Below the pieces are notes generated by a model that made no database searches, was not told the origin of the DNA, and was given only the letters and a program-made list of their open reading frames with translations. From Siphonodentalium dalli (Eukaryota; Mollusca; Scaphopoda; Gadilida; Siphonodentaliidae): a DNA stretch of 64,000 bases. The translations under genes were made by a program, and so were the position numbers. Shown here one piece after another: positions 48,601 to 59,981 of the stretch. Position 1 is the first letter of the stretch. The number at the start of each line of letters is the position of its first letter. The stretch is from assembly GCA_032622095.1 (NCBI GenBank), contig CP136067.1:128189030-128253029 (forward strand). Direction: 5' to 3'.

Positions 48601-50311
48601 ACTCTCCAGCTCCGATAACCAACTTGCCCACCAATTAAGTAAACCCCAGATTATTCGTGTTTCCCTCCTGTCCTTTTCACTTTCGCCAGCACTGGAAAAC
48701 CTATTATAGCCTGATGCTTCCGTACTAGACCACCGATGCCCATATAATTGATGTTCCGAATAGTCGTTATAAGTAGAAATGTTGACACTGTGTTTTCAAA
48801 TAATCCAGATTCGTAGCAATTTAATTTATTTTTAATTAATTTCCAGATAGTCCCTCGTAATACGTGGACATCGTGTTGGTTCCTGCAGTAGATACTGCTT
48901 AGTTGGAACATTTAGGGCTGAACTGATTGTGGTAGTAGATTATTGGCAACATGTTTAATAGATCTGTCATCGTTAGCTCACAACCGAAGTGTTGTTTCGG
49001 CTTTCCTCTGAGCAGAACTTAAATTTCGACAATTTTCGGTGGCCATTTTGGAGGCCATCTTAGTATTTTGAATCGTGATTGGCTACTCATACCCACAAAA
49101 AACATTGATTTCAATCAATGATGTGTATTGGCGACCATGTTGGACGCCATCTTGAATTCTGTATTTTCCCCAAAGCGGATTTTGGATATGTTATACACGA
49201 GATTCTCCCGCGTCGAATGACAACAAAACCGATTCTTTACCAATTCCTTCTGGGTCTAACCCTCTGACGACCATTCTAAATATCTGCCATTTTCCATATT
49301 TTGACCGCCATTTTGGCAGCCATTTTAAGACAAAGCGCCAATTTGGGTTTCATTGAATTGGAGCAATTATAGATAATGGTATGCCCAACTTACATTGTAC
49401 AGTTCTGTCCATTTCTTGTTGATATACGACTGGAATCCCAATGGCGATATTTGTGGAATTTTATACCGCGTTCTGTAAAATCAAATTTTTGAGGGTGTAT
49501 ATGAGTCTGGGACCCCATTTATGGTATCTTTCATTGCTCCAATGATGAATTAACATGAATATGACTAATCAATGTCGCCAATCTGAACCATTATCAAACA
49601 ACAGGAATTGATCTTTAAGATATTAGGCAAAAATTTCAATTTTTCGAGTTTAGGCCACCATTTTGGCAGCCATCTGGGGCGAGGGGTTCCATTTTTTCTA
49701 TAGATATGTGGCATAATACTTTACCTTCGCAAAAATGTATACATTTGTATTAATATGGCAACATATGTTCTCATTATGTTGAATTAATCTCAGTCAGAAT
49801 CTCTTTTGACTAATGGCGGCCATGTTGGACGCCATCTTGGATCCTGGATTTTGCCCAAAGCGGATTTTAGCGGATTTTGGATATGTTGTAGCAGAGGTTC
49901 TCCCGGGTTGGATGACACCGAGATCGCTTCTATACCAATTTCTTCTGGGTTGACCCCTTTTTTCGCGTACCACGACCACACTAATAGTGGATTTGGCAAT
50001 GCGTGGAACACATGATCGTATAAAAAATTACAATGATACGGGTCGTAAACTCAAGCCACTCACTGACTAGTGACTATACAATAACTTAAATGAGTACATG
50101 GGACTAGTATGCATATAATATAACATTTATTTTATTCATTTGCTTGAAAACTGTACAAAAATTACTCGACAACGACAATTTGTATTTTCGCATTCTGACT
50201 AATCTGCCATCCGTAACATTACTTCGTACTGAACAGACTTTCAAATAATGGAAATCTGGTTACCTTATTCTACGACTCAGAGACTATAGAAACCAACAAC
50301 ACAGTATCCCT
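45660..50311. mobile_element. 4.65-kb TTAA-flanked element with long inverted arms
   Basis: TTAA flanks the left (45656-45659) and right (50312-50315) ends. The first 11 bases of each end read AGAGGTACTGT and AGGGATACTGT inward. Inside, about 45840-46575 and 49265-50020 are inverted arms of some 740 bp. A partial third copy lies at about 49120-49262. The arms carry repeated paired ATGGCGGC-like words. The central 2.5 kb has no transposase; the best frames (136 residues at 48299-48709 and 88 residues at 47165-47431) match nothing I recognise. TTAA targeting suggests piggyBac- or Kolobok-like origin, not proven. Confidence 0.6.
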
Positions 50312-50419
50312 TTAAACATGAACTACGTATGCATATACAAAATAGGTATGCATGTTGCATGGCAGAACATCATTAACCGTTCCTTGGCGGGAGCTTCGTG
50401 AAATTTATGTGCCATGCAT

Positions 50420-50576
50420 GCTCTTATATAATTATGCGAGTCTCCCATAGGGAGCCTCGCATATATAAGAGAATGCATTGGCCTAGCAATATTTACATTG
50501 ACCTTATAAGTCAGTGCATTTTCTTATATATACGAGGCTCTCTATGGTAGACTCGTATATATAAGAAAATGCACTG
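50420..50576. repeat. Second double-hairpin copy, related to the MITE at 29.8 kb
   Basis: Two adjacent hairpins, 50420-50487 and 50511-50576, use the same 'cttatatata' and 'gcgagtctcccatagg'-like core as 29874-30215. The outer TGTGACCCGCC termini are absent. Confidence 0.75.
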
Positions 50577-52087
50577 GTACAGGATCTTTAATGAAAGGGT
50601 TAATATGTAATATCATCATATCAAGATGATGCATGCATGCATGTGTCGTGCGGATGAAACTATACTGCGACATGTTCAAATGTTTCGAAGTTTGTCAGTG
50701 CGTAAACCCTACACGCAAGCATTGGTGTTTGATTTGGCAGGTGGTTTATAGACTCTGATTATTTGGCATACCCAGGACATTCGCATCTCGTTGTCGACGT
50801 GGACTGCATGAACATCGCGTGTGTATTTACCGATGCGTTCCGGAAAGCACAAGGAAACCAGATTCAACACCTTCGGCGAAAGAAATGAATTTGCACATTT
50901 TCTCATGTATACATGTACATGCCCTCTCTAAAATGTTCCGGTATACAATTGTGTCCATGCGTTCGTTCCTACGTAGTGATGACATATATATAAAAGAGTA
51001 GGTTATGTCTGACCGTCTGTCCGGATTTTTAACCAAACCCCTTGACCGAGTACCCTGGGTCACTGGCAGAGGTTATAACGGCGTTATTTTTTTTCCAAAT
51101 GTTGATTGAAACAAATTTAATTAACAATATTAAAAAATCTCAATCTAAAAAAAATTAATTTAAAACAGATATTAATATATATTGTTTTTATTAGGTTTTA
51201 GACAAACTTTTTTAATCAAACCGTACCCCCCCCCCCCCCCCCCCCCCCCCCCGACGCGTAAGAAAGGCTCCCAACGTGAGCCTGTTTAAGATAGCATAAC
51301 AAGAAGTAGCAGGGCTATCTGGCAGATTGGAGTGACGTGAAACACTCGGCTGAAGTTGGTGCGAATAGAGAATACTCTTGCTAATGTGTTACACGTATTC
51401 TCATAAATTGTATATCCAAATTGCATCACAAAACGTCATTCTTGTACATGAATTATAAGTAGTGGTTCACCTTGTCGGAGTGATTATCATTTTGTTTTTA
51501 GAGAAGCATACACCAATCTAGTGTGTTAGACTAATATTTTAAGGACACCTCGCTGTCATATCTCCATGAGGATACAGGTGTTTTAAAGAAATATCCAGGT
51601 GCTCCTCATGGTGTTATACTGGCTAATTATTCTCAGTTTAAAAGAAATGTTGCTATATGACAGCTACATGTGCCCGACATATGGTGATATGTTATGTTGT
51701 TTGTGTTAGGTTATGAGTCTGTTCTAAAAACATGAAAGAAATCCTCTGAATCGGGCAGATATGGCTATCTAACAAACTTCAGCCCAAAATGTTCTTGACG
51801 GGGAAGTCGTGTGAGATTGCCCTGAAGATGATACAAGGAGATTCATGACTGTTTTATGTATCCTGAAGTGATAATGGACAGCTGCAATTGTTTAAAGTTC
51901 ATGTGTTTTTCACCGATTTTCGTTGATGATTAATAATTCTATGGCGTGAGTGCATCGAATAACATTACACTTTAATGACCCTATGCTTATGCCATCTAGC
52001 TGAAAACCACATTTGTTCCAACTGACACTGTACTTAGAGTGTATACGCCTAACTAATATATCTTGTTGACTCTAAAAAAAAAAAAAA
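50577..52087. other. No recognisable gene; long C run
   Basis: Contains a 27-base cytosine run at 51226-51252. No other structured feature seen. Confidence 0.45.
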
Positions 52088-52255
52088 TTATATAAGGATT
52101 AACTGTCATGTGGACTGTTTTTATGGAGATGTAACGGTGAGGTAAGTGGACATAACTTGTGTAAAACCCGAAGGGTTTTACATACAAGTTATGTCCACTT
52201 ACCTCACCGTTACATCTCCATAAAAATAGTCCACATGACAGTTAATCCTTATATT
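52088..52255. repeat. Near-perfect long palindrome, ~80-bp arms
   Basis: Arms from 'ttatataaggattaactgtc' inward to 'gtaaaaccc' pair with the complement beyond the four-base centre at about 52169-52172. Only one or two mismatches are visible. Confidence 0.93.
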
Positions 52256-52788
52256 TATATACATTTAGCGAAATAGCCGCTTTTGTAAATATATTTAAAT
52301 CGAAAAGTGTATCGTGACAAGATCAGCCCAAAATACCCAATAGCACCCTTGGCAAAAGTTAATAGGAACAATTTCTCTTCATGTTGAAACCCGATGATGT
52401 ATTAAGTCAATCCTGCGCGAGTCAAAATGCGCCCAAAGCATTACGCGTTCGTCTTTCCAAACCTAATGACGTATCGATGGTGTTATTAGCTTGTTGTTAT
52501 GAGGCGTTACGCATTCACCGAGAAATAACTGCAACTAGCCACGTGGGAGCCGACCAATCAGAATGCTGGATTTAGTGATGACAACACTTAGTGTGTAAAT
52601 ATATACTGTTGACAAAGACAAATCCGTGTGGGAAAATCAAAATTTGACCTTTGACCTCCTGCATAAATTATAAAGATCAACCGCTGCTCACCCAATCGGT
52701 GTGAGCTGTTGTGGATTAACTCATATTGAGTGTTCACTACACATTCCACAACTACTACTATACTACGGTGCGGTGAAGCGAATAATCC
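52256..52788 (+). other. Region upstream of the ORF1 gene
   Basis: Less AT-rich just before the gene. Could hold the 5' untranslated region of the retrotransposon. No promoter motif I can defend. Confidence 0.35.
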
Positions 52789-53685
52789 ATGGAGGGCAAC
52801 AAAGAGAACGACAAGCGACCGCGGGGGTCTGATGACAGTATACTAGAGTCATTGGAAACAAAGAAACCAAGAGAACACAGCTCAGTATCTGACTCAACGG
52901 TATTTGAAATTGGCACGCCATATGACAACAGTACAATTACTGACAACGATGGGAAATTCCATACACCTCGGCCCATCTTCACACAACCTTCGGACCTAAT
53001 CAGAGAATTTAAAATGGCACTGCAGGATCAAGATTTTCTGGACTGCATGACGAATATTTTCAAGACCGTTTGCATCGAAGCCAATGACAAGTTGCAGGGT
53101 AGGGTATCGAAGCTGAAGGACCAAAATGCCGAGTTGCGACTGAGGTTGGCTAACCTGGAAGATAATAGCTGGGCCCAGGACGAACGCATATATCAGCTAG
53201 AGTCTGACCTTGATGGCCTGAAAGAATACGGAATGCGGAATTCCTTACGCATTACCGGTGTAAAGGAACGTCGGGATGAAGTCGTCGAGGACATAATCAA
53301 GGACATGGCAGGCGACATAGGTATCGAGGTCGAGTCAGAAGACATAGAACGATGCCACCGCTCAGGTAAACGTGGAAGTCAGAGATCAATTCTAGTGAGG
53401 TTTAATCACTATAAGAAGCGGAACACATTCTATCGCGCGAGGGGAGGATTGAAAGGATCTCGAAAATATAATTCTGTGTTCATAAATAAACATCTGACCA
53501 ACAACCGTTCGCACATGGCAGGTGAATGCCGTAAGCTGAAGAGATATAAATGTGTGGACTCAACGTGGACATTCAATGGTGTTATTTTCGTCAAGGACCT
53601 GCACGAGGAGGTGCACAGAATTGACAGTTTCCACGAATATGATGCATTCCAGAGACAACTCTTCAGTCCCAGACGCAGGAATTAA
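52789..53685 (+). CDS. Intact non-LTR retrotransposon ORF1 protein (coiled coil, RRM, CTD)
   Basis: An uninterrupted 298-residue frame. Residues 1-75 are polar and probably disordered. About 95-147 has heptad-like spacing ('VSKLKDQNAELRLRLANLED') and should form a coiled coil. About 151-235 matches the RRM of L1/Transposase_22-type ORF1 proteins, with 'NSLRITGVKE' as strand 1 and 'RSILVRF' as the RNP-1-side strand. About 236-290 is the C-terminal domain with 'FNGVIFVKD'. Known relatives trimerise and coat the retrotransposon RNA. The start at 52789 is supported by the ATGG context (ccATGG) and by the coiled-coil lying well inside. No ORF2 follows: the nearest LINE ORF2 begins 3.3 kb downstream beyond palindromes and looks much more decayed. 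Confidence 0.85.
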   Translation: MEGNKENDKRPRGSDDSILESLETKKPREHSSVSDSTVFEIGTPYDNSTITDNDGKFHTPRPIFTQPSDLIREFKMALQDQDFLDCMTNIFKTVCIEANDKLQGRVSKLKDQNAELRLRLANLEDNSWAQDERIYQLESDLDGLKEYGMRNSLRITGVKERRDEVVEDIIKDMAGDIGIEVESEDIERCHRSGKRGSQRSILVRFNHYKKRNTFYRARGGLKGSRKYNSVFINKHLTNNRSHMAGECRKLKRYKCVDSTWTFNGVIFVKDLHEEVHRIDSFHEYDAFQRQLFSPRRRN

Positions 53686-54087
53686 CCTGGGTTAGACACT
53701 CACGCATGTAGTGCGATCACATGCACTGTCTGCGTTTGGGCTATAAAACCCATAGTCCGTAGTGTTATGTTATGCCCCTGTTTCTGTATATATGTTCCAC
53801 CGCCTCAATTATATATGACTATACACGATGCCATATGGCATATGGCCCTGTATATATATTACACCGTTCCACGTAGTGATTGTATTATGTAAAGTTAGTT
53901 GTAATTCAAGTTTGGTCAGGCTCTATAAAAAAAAAGTATATATAGATATATGTATATGTATGAATATATATATGTATATATATATATATAAGCTTACAAC
54001 TTTGCAAACCCGAACATTGTGCTCTCGCGCTTAAAGCCCTTTTGACAATCGTACCATTAGTTAATAATTCAAGTACGCCAATATAAC
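53686..54087. other. AT-rich tail with TA microsatellite
   Basis: An (AT)/(GTAT) microsatellite occupies about 53936-53990. No ORF2 start or other coding feature follows the ORF1 gene here. Confidence 0.5.
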
Positions 54088-54262
54088 AATAACATGATTT
54101 TTGAGGGCGTTATGGTTTATTAACGGCCCGGCTGGAATGATTAACAGCCCAAGGGCCTATTAGCGGCCCGAGACGAAGTCGAGGGACGCTAATAGGCCCG
54201 AGGGCTGTTAATCATTTCAGAGGGCCGTTAATAAACCATAATGCCCGATGAAATCATGTTAT
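54088..54262. repeat. Long palindrome, ~80-bp arms
   Basis: Arms share 'aataacatgatttt', 'ttatggtttattaacggccc', 'gattaacagccc' and 'ggcctattagcg' with their complements. The centre is near 'gagacgaagtcgag'. Confidence 0.9.
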
Positions 54263-54639
54263 TACTATTATTACCACAGTTTTGGACATTTGACCCATTT
54301 GAGGATTCAGTGGAATAATGAAGTAGATTAAGAGAGAAATATTTTCAAGAACATTTAAATTTAATATCATTTGACTTGTCAGCCGACACGGAGTCCCGAA
54401 AATAGGAGAGGGAAAAACCAGCATTGAAGACGAGTAACAAACAATGAGAGGTTGACAGCTAAAATTATTAATGCATACGTACGCTCTGTACAATAATTCA
54501 ATCATATAGTGTGAATTCCAATCATAAAGCCACCATAGTGTCGGGAAAATCTGATACATCTTCCCATTATTTTCTTGAAATAAACACGCCAGAACGGAAG
54601 TTGAAGGGACGTAACTCGCGCGATAATAAACGCGATCAT
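54263..54639. other. Spacer between two GC-containing palindromes
   Basis: A 141-residue minus-strand frame crosses this stretch but has no recognised domain. It may be the interior of one element with the palindromes on either side. Confidence 0.35.
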
Positions 54640-54704
54640 GTTTGCGGGCGGCGGGCCGATAATGAACTAGGCTTCTCATTATCGGCCCGCGGCCCGCTGT
54701 TTTG
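54640..54704. repeat. Hairpin
   Basis: 'gcgggccgataatga' pairs with 'tcattatcggcccgc' across a short loop. The composition and the 'ggcccg' words resemble the palindrome at 54088-54262. Confidence 0.8.
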
Positions 54705-55507
54705 GTAACAATACGCTATTTGGAACGCCCCGAAAAACATTATCAATGGCCTAGAGAACGCCCTATAAAGTGGTAATAATAGTAAATAGTGTTTCACATG
54801 CTTAAATTCCATGCGTGGAACTATTCAAGACAAGTAGACATGCATATATATGAAGACTACCTTGAGAAATTGAATGAATCTGACATGAGTTCACCCAAGA
54901 GAACTAACCTTCCCTCATGTATCCCTTCAACTTTCGACTCACCAGAAGGGATACACATTGGGGGTGAAGGCTATTTCTGTCACTCCTGTCACCAACAGTA
55001 GAGTGATGGGTATGAACTCGTGCGAGAAACAGTATTTAACTTTTAACAGTCGACGGCACATTTCAGTATTATGTATTTTATTATGTACTTATAACCACGC
55101 ATACTACTGCATACATGTACGTCACATCCGACAAGTGAATTTCGTGTGGAACATATTTTCTATTGATAATAACTCAAAAGTCCTAGCAGACTGTCTACTT
55201 GAATTTAAAGTGTGTCTCTGATGGGACTATAACCAGGAGAACTGCCATCCCTTAATCGCTCCTTCCGTCTCACCATTTCGTATGAAGGGGTGAAATTGGG
55301 GGATTGGCACTTCTCTGTCAGATTATATTCATATCAGACCCACAAAAACTCTAGAAAGAAGTTTCAGAATCATACTTACACACAAAGAATTGAAATATGT
55401 ATGTATGCATGTACCTATAATTCATGCACGATTGAACTTGTATTGCACTATAGACTTTCAAATTTAGAAAATGAATGAAAATTCTCGTAAGACCATACAG
55501 TAAACTG
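54705..55507. other. No recognisable gene
   Basis: Short open frames only (60-87 residues), without family features. Confidence 0.4.
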
Positions 55508-55601
55508 TGTGCTACAATTTTGAGATAGTCATGTTATCTATATAGTAGGTGTTAAACACCTACTATATGGATAGCATGACTATCTCAAAATTGTAGCGCA
55601 C
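55508..55601. repeat. Near-perfect palindrome, ~45-bp arms
   Basis: 'gtgctacaattttgagatag' at the left pairs with the complement at the right. The centre is 'ggtgttaaacacc'. Confidence 0.93.
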
Positions 55602-56991
55602 AACTTTGAAATGCATTTGTAGCATAACCTCTCCGCAAAATCTGACAGACCAGATTTACTTAAATGTAACCACTTGTCTACAATATAATTACACATGTAA
55701 ATGTAAACTTCACTATCATACACGCACTTATATATCAACCTCGATACTCCCCAAACCAAATTATGTAATTGACTTCCAACCTCAAATAATCTACATCTGT
55801 ATTTTTCTCTCTCCCCATCCAAACAAAGGCCGTACTAAAATCCGATAGAGTAAGCTGCCCTCATATATACCCAGTATTGGAAATTGTTACAACATCATAG
55901 AGTTATCGCGCCTTGAACATAAGCGTTCATCTCGAAAAATTGTGTTTGCTCTTCAACTTGGATGCGAACGTTCACTCGTCTGGCAAAACTGACTGGCATG
56001 TACTATCAGATATATCAATGAAAATTTATATATGGACATCATTGTTTCTAGATTTAAATGATACATTTATAAATGCCTGAATTTGTACTTCTTGCACTTG
56101 TTTCAAAGGAGTGAAATCACAAGAGCCGATCACTTCACGAGATCGTATACTTTCTCTGTATATATGATTCCGGTCAAAATTATATTTCTATAAGTTTAGA
56201 AATTACATATTATATCTAATTGCCATGTAGTAAACGGCAGATCGCGTATCGTTTGTAAGGAACTCGTCGCTTATATTATATCACATGTCCTACATATGGC
56301 GAATTGCCTATACATGTATATAAATATTTCCGGGAATATCTGCCAGCGTGTGAACGTGCCATACAATCCTAACTATAATAATTTCACACTTTGAAAAAGG
56401 GTTGTCGGGCTTCGCAGTCTATCATCGTAACGGCAATAAGAATGAATATAAGAGCTCTTCGACGTATTCGACAATCAAACCCAAGTTGTTAAGTGTCATT
56501 TATTCCAATTATTTAATATGTGCAACTGCGAAACCCGACTTTCTCAGACTTTAGAATTCAAACGTCGAATACCAATGTTAATCTTCCAACTCAAGACTGT
56601 TATCTTGCTATGCAGGATTTAGTTTTTCACCATCTCTCTCATTATGTGTTCTACCATATAAACATTAATTTATTCAATTTACTTGTTTTATTATAACTCA
56701 CTGTACCTATACCTGTTCAGTAATGACCTAATTGTAACCGAGCCAACACCACTCAAACGGATTAACAAATACATGAGAAAGCCTACCCTCCGCCTTACAA
56801 ACGTCAATAATTCCCAACAACATGATCCTGGATAACTACTACCGCTCGAGGTAGGCACATTCTATTCCCGCGCGCGGTATGCGAAACGTAAAGAGCGCTT
56901 TGACTCGCATTCATCGAAATTACTTCTCCATTTCTTAAAACTAGTAATTAAAGGCACAAGCCAAATCAAAGCCGTACGCATACTACTTATC
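55602..56991. other. No recognisable gene; leader of the downstream LINE at its end
   Basis: AT-rich. The last few hundred bases may be 5' untranslated sequence of LINE-C, but I cannot place its 5' end. Confidence 0.4.
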
Positions 56992-57840
56992 ATGTCGATT
57001 GTGAACTATACTAACATATCAATGCACCATGCTAAATTTAATAGAACTGGAAATCCAATAAACACACCCAGATATACGAACATAACTGGAATACCAGCAT
57101 GGTTCAGACAGCTGTTAATAATATCTGGCAACATTTTACCTAATCCTGGGCCTCGTTTTGAATCGGAGTTATCTATTTCCCACTTAAATGTGCAGAGCAT
57201 AAACCCAAAACTTGACGTTCTCTCTATAGAGATACAAAATTTCGATGTGTGTGGTTTTACGGAGTCGTGGCTAGGAGAAAAAAATGATCAAAATGACCTA
57301 TTCATAAGAGGTTTCCACGAACCCGAACGAAAAGATAGAAAAACCGACACAGTCGGAGGTAGTGTCATAGTTTATGTTAAAAATGACCTTGCATTTAAAC
57401 GAAGAGCGGACTTAGAGAAAATAACTTTAGAGAATATATGGATAGAAATCTCAATGAATGGCCCAAACTTGTTAGTCGGTACATTTTATCGCCCACCAAA
57501 TACCCAATGCTGGAAAGACATAGAAGTAAATATTAGTGATGTAGCTAATGCTCATCCATCTCATAAAAATAGTGATATGTGGTGATCTGAATGAAAATCA
57601 ATTCAATCTCGCAAAGACAAAAGTATCCTCTATATGTACCCCGTTCACTCTTGATCAAGTTATCAAAGACTCGACAAATTTCACTGAATATTCAGAAACG
57701 CTCATAGACGTCATTCTTATCAATGACAACTGTCTTACAAATGAGAATGGCACACTAGAACCCTTTTCTGTAACTTGATCCGCTACCATGTCCCCGTCTA
57801 CGTCAAAATATCTTTATGTGACCCACCCAGACAAGACAAA
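56992..57840 (+). pseudogene. LINE-C ORF2 apurinic-like endonuclease domain
   Basis: The first frame (to 57585) carries 'SHLNVQSI', 'FTESWLGE' and 'GTFYRPPN', the usual endonuclease signatures. A shift moves to a second frame with 'IVICGDLN' at about 57575-57590. A further shift near 57775 leads to 'HVPVYVKISL', the last strand after the SDH motif. A stop at 57776-57778 lies in the second frame. This domain nicks the target to prime reverse transcription in intact elements; here it is broken at least twice. Confidence 0.82.
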
Positions 57841-59981
57841 CATAACAAACGCACTGTCTATTTATGGTGATCAAGCAAACTTCACGACCATAAACGAGCA
57901 AATACAATCACCGGAATGGGCCAAAACTTTCCGTAATGTAGCAATTGAAAATGTTTGTTGTACATTAACTGAAAAAATAACAGAACTTATGCGTAAATAT
58001 ATTCCACATAGAACAATACCATTTAGCCGAGACGAGCCTGAATGGATGAATCCACGGATTAAGTATCGAATTAGACAACGAAAAAGAATTCACCAAACAG
58101 CAAAAAGAGTTAATACCCCCACCATTTGGACTAAATATCGAAAAGCTCGTAACGTAGTAATATCCGAAGTTAGAACAGCCAAAAGTATTCATCTACTAAA
58201 AGTACAAGAAATTTTGAAAAATCCCAATACGGCGGACTGCATGTGGTGGAAAACATTCAAACGCCTCACACCAAATAGGAACGATGATGTACCTCCCCTG
58301 ATTTGGCAGGGCAATGTTGTTTCGTCCACAGTGCTTAATAATTACTTCTGTAGCATTGCCTCTATAGATAGACCCAGTAAAACCCCAGACATAATCGAAG
58401 ATGACCCCAATCTTACTATATTGCAAACCATTGAAATTTCGGAATTAGAAGTCTATAACACATTGAAAGAACTTCAGCCCGGCCGATAAGGCTTCTGGTC
58501 CCGATCTAATCAGCCCGCGCCTGCTGAAGAACTGCCTAAGTCTCAGCACGCCCCTCTCACAGATTTTTAATCGTTTTTTTGCGCGAATCATATTTTCCGT
58601 CTGAGTGGAAACGAGCAAACGTTGTCCCGATACACAAGAAAGGAGATCGTAGTAATCCTGAAAACTATCGCCCAATCTCAGTACTAAGCTGCCTCAGTAA
58701 GTTGTTTGAAAAATGTATTACTAAACACTTCATGGCTCACCTCCAGTCGAACAGCATTTTAACCAAACATCAGTTAGGATTCGTGCCGGCCGATTCAACT
58801 TCGTATCAATTATGTGGCATATATGACAATCTTAGTAGATCATTAGAACAGGGACACGATGTACGGTTACTATTTTTCGATATCAGCAAAGCTTTCGACA
58901 AAGTTTGGCACGAAGGCCTACTCTTTAAACTTCATTCTATAGGAATCCGCAATAACTTACTGCAATGGTTCAGATCGTATCTATATGACCACCAGCAACG
59001 TGTTGTTTTAACCTCTGGCCAATATGCATGGAGAAAGATAACAGCGGGAGTTCCCCAAGGATATATCCTGGGGCCAGTACTATTTCTTGTCTTTATCAAT
59101 GACATAGTCGAAAATATGGCATGTGGCATTCGGCTTTTTGCCGACGACACTTCACTCGCACTTGTCATCGACGACCCAAACATAGGAGCGACTATTTTAC
59201 AGCATGATATCAATAGACTAGAATCGTGGTCCTCTAAATGGCTTGTTAAGTTTAATGCTCTAAAAACAGAAGCATTGACATGCACTCGGAAACGTACGAA
59301 GCTTGTTCACCCAACGCTGCTCATGAACCAACAGCCTATTGAAGAAGTAGATACCCATAAACATCTTGGAGTTACTTTGAGTAAAACAGGAAGCTGGGGA
59401 TCCCATATTGAACAAGTGATGAAAACCGCATGGAAACGCATTTCACTCTTGAGAAAATATCGATTCTATCTCGACAGAGCAGCTCTCGAAAAATGTTATT
59501 TTACAATGATACGGTCAATCCTCGAATATTCTTGTGTTGTCTGGAATGGTTGTAGCCAGCAAGAATCTGACAACATCGAAGATATACAATACGATGCAGC
59601 TCGTATTGTGACAGGCGCGACTAGGTCTGTCAGTAATGTATCTCTTCTTAGAGAAACAAGTTGGGAAACCCTTAAATCACGACGGAAAAAACAAAAACTA
59701 AAATTATTTTATAAAATGGTGAAAGGTCAATCACCTGTCTATCTCAGAAACCTAGTTCCCCCTACTCACGGACATATATCACAACGTGACACTAGACAGT
59801 CTAGCAAGCTTATGGTCCCTAGTTTTGACTATGACTATTACAAAAAATCGTTTCTCCCATCAACAACAATTTTTTGGAACAACCTAGACACGAACAAGGT
59901 AGCCATGGACTCACTAGCAACTTTCTCAAATTCTCTGGAACCAAAACGACAGATGACCCCTAAATGGTTATACCACGCTAA
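57841..59981 (+). pseudogene. LINE-C ORF2 reverse transcriptase domain
   Basis: A linker frame to 58489 ends at a stop after 'LQPGR'. The neighbouring frame continues with 'DKASGPDLISP', the start of the fingers, and a second shift at the T run near 58571 leads into the long frame 58579-59981. That frame contains 'KRANVVPIHKK', motif A 'FFDISKAFDKVW', motif B 'GVPQGYILGP' and motif C FADD at 59137-59148. The thumb and connection ('EYSCVVWNG', 'AARIVTG') follow. Catalytic residues are intact; the frame breaks are upstream. It stops at the LINE-D insertion. Confidence 0.9.

Noticed and set aside
48299-48709. 136-residue plus-strand open frame inside the TTAA-flanked element
   Set aside because: No motif of a transposase or any family I recognise; composition is that of surrounding AT-rich DNA. 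Not listed as a gene.
53686-56991. ORF1 at 52.8 kb and ORF2 at 57.0 kb as one retrotransposon
   Set aside because: The 3.3-kb gap with palindromes, and the contrast between an intact ORF1 and a heavily broken ORF2, argue against one element; not excluded.
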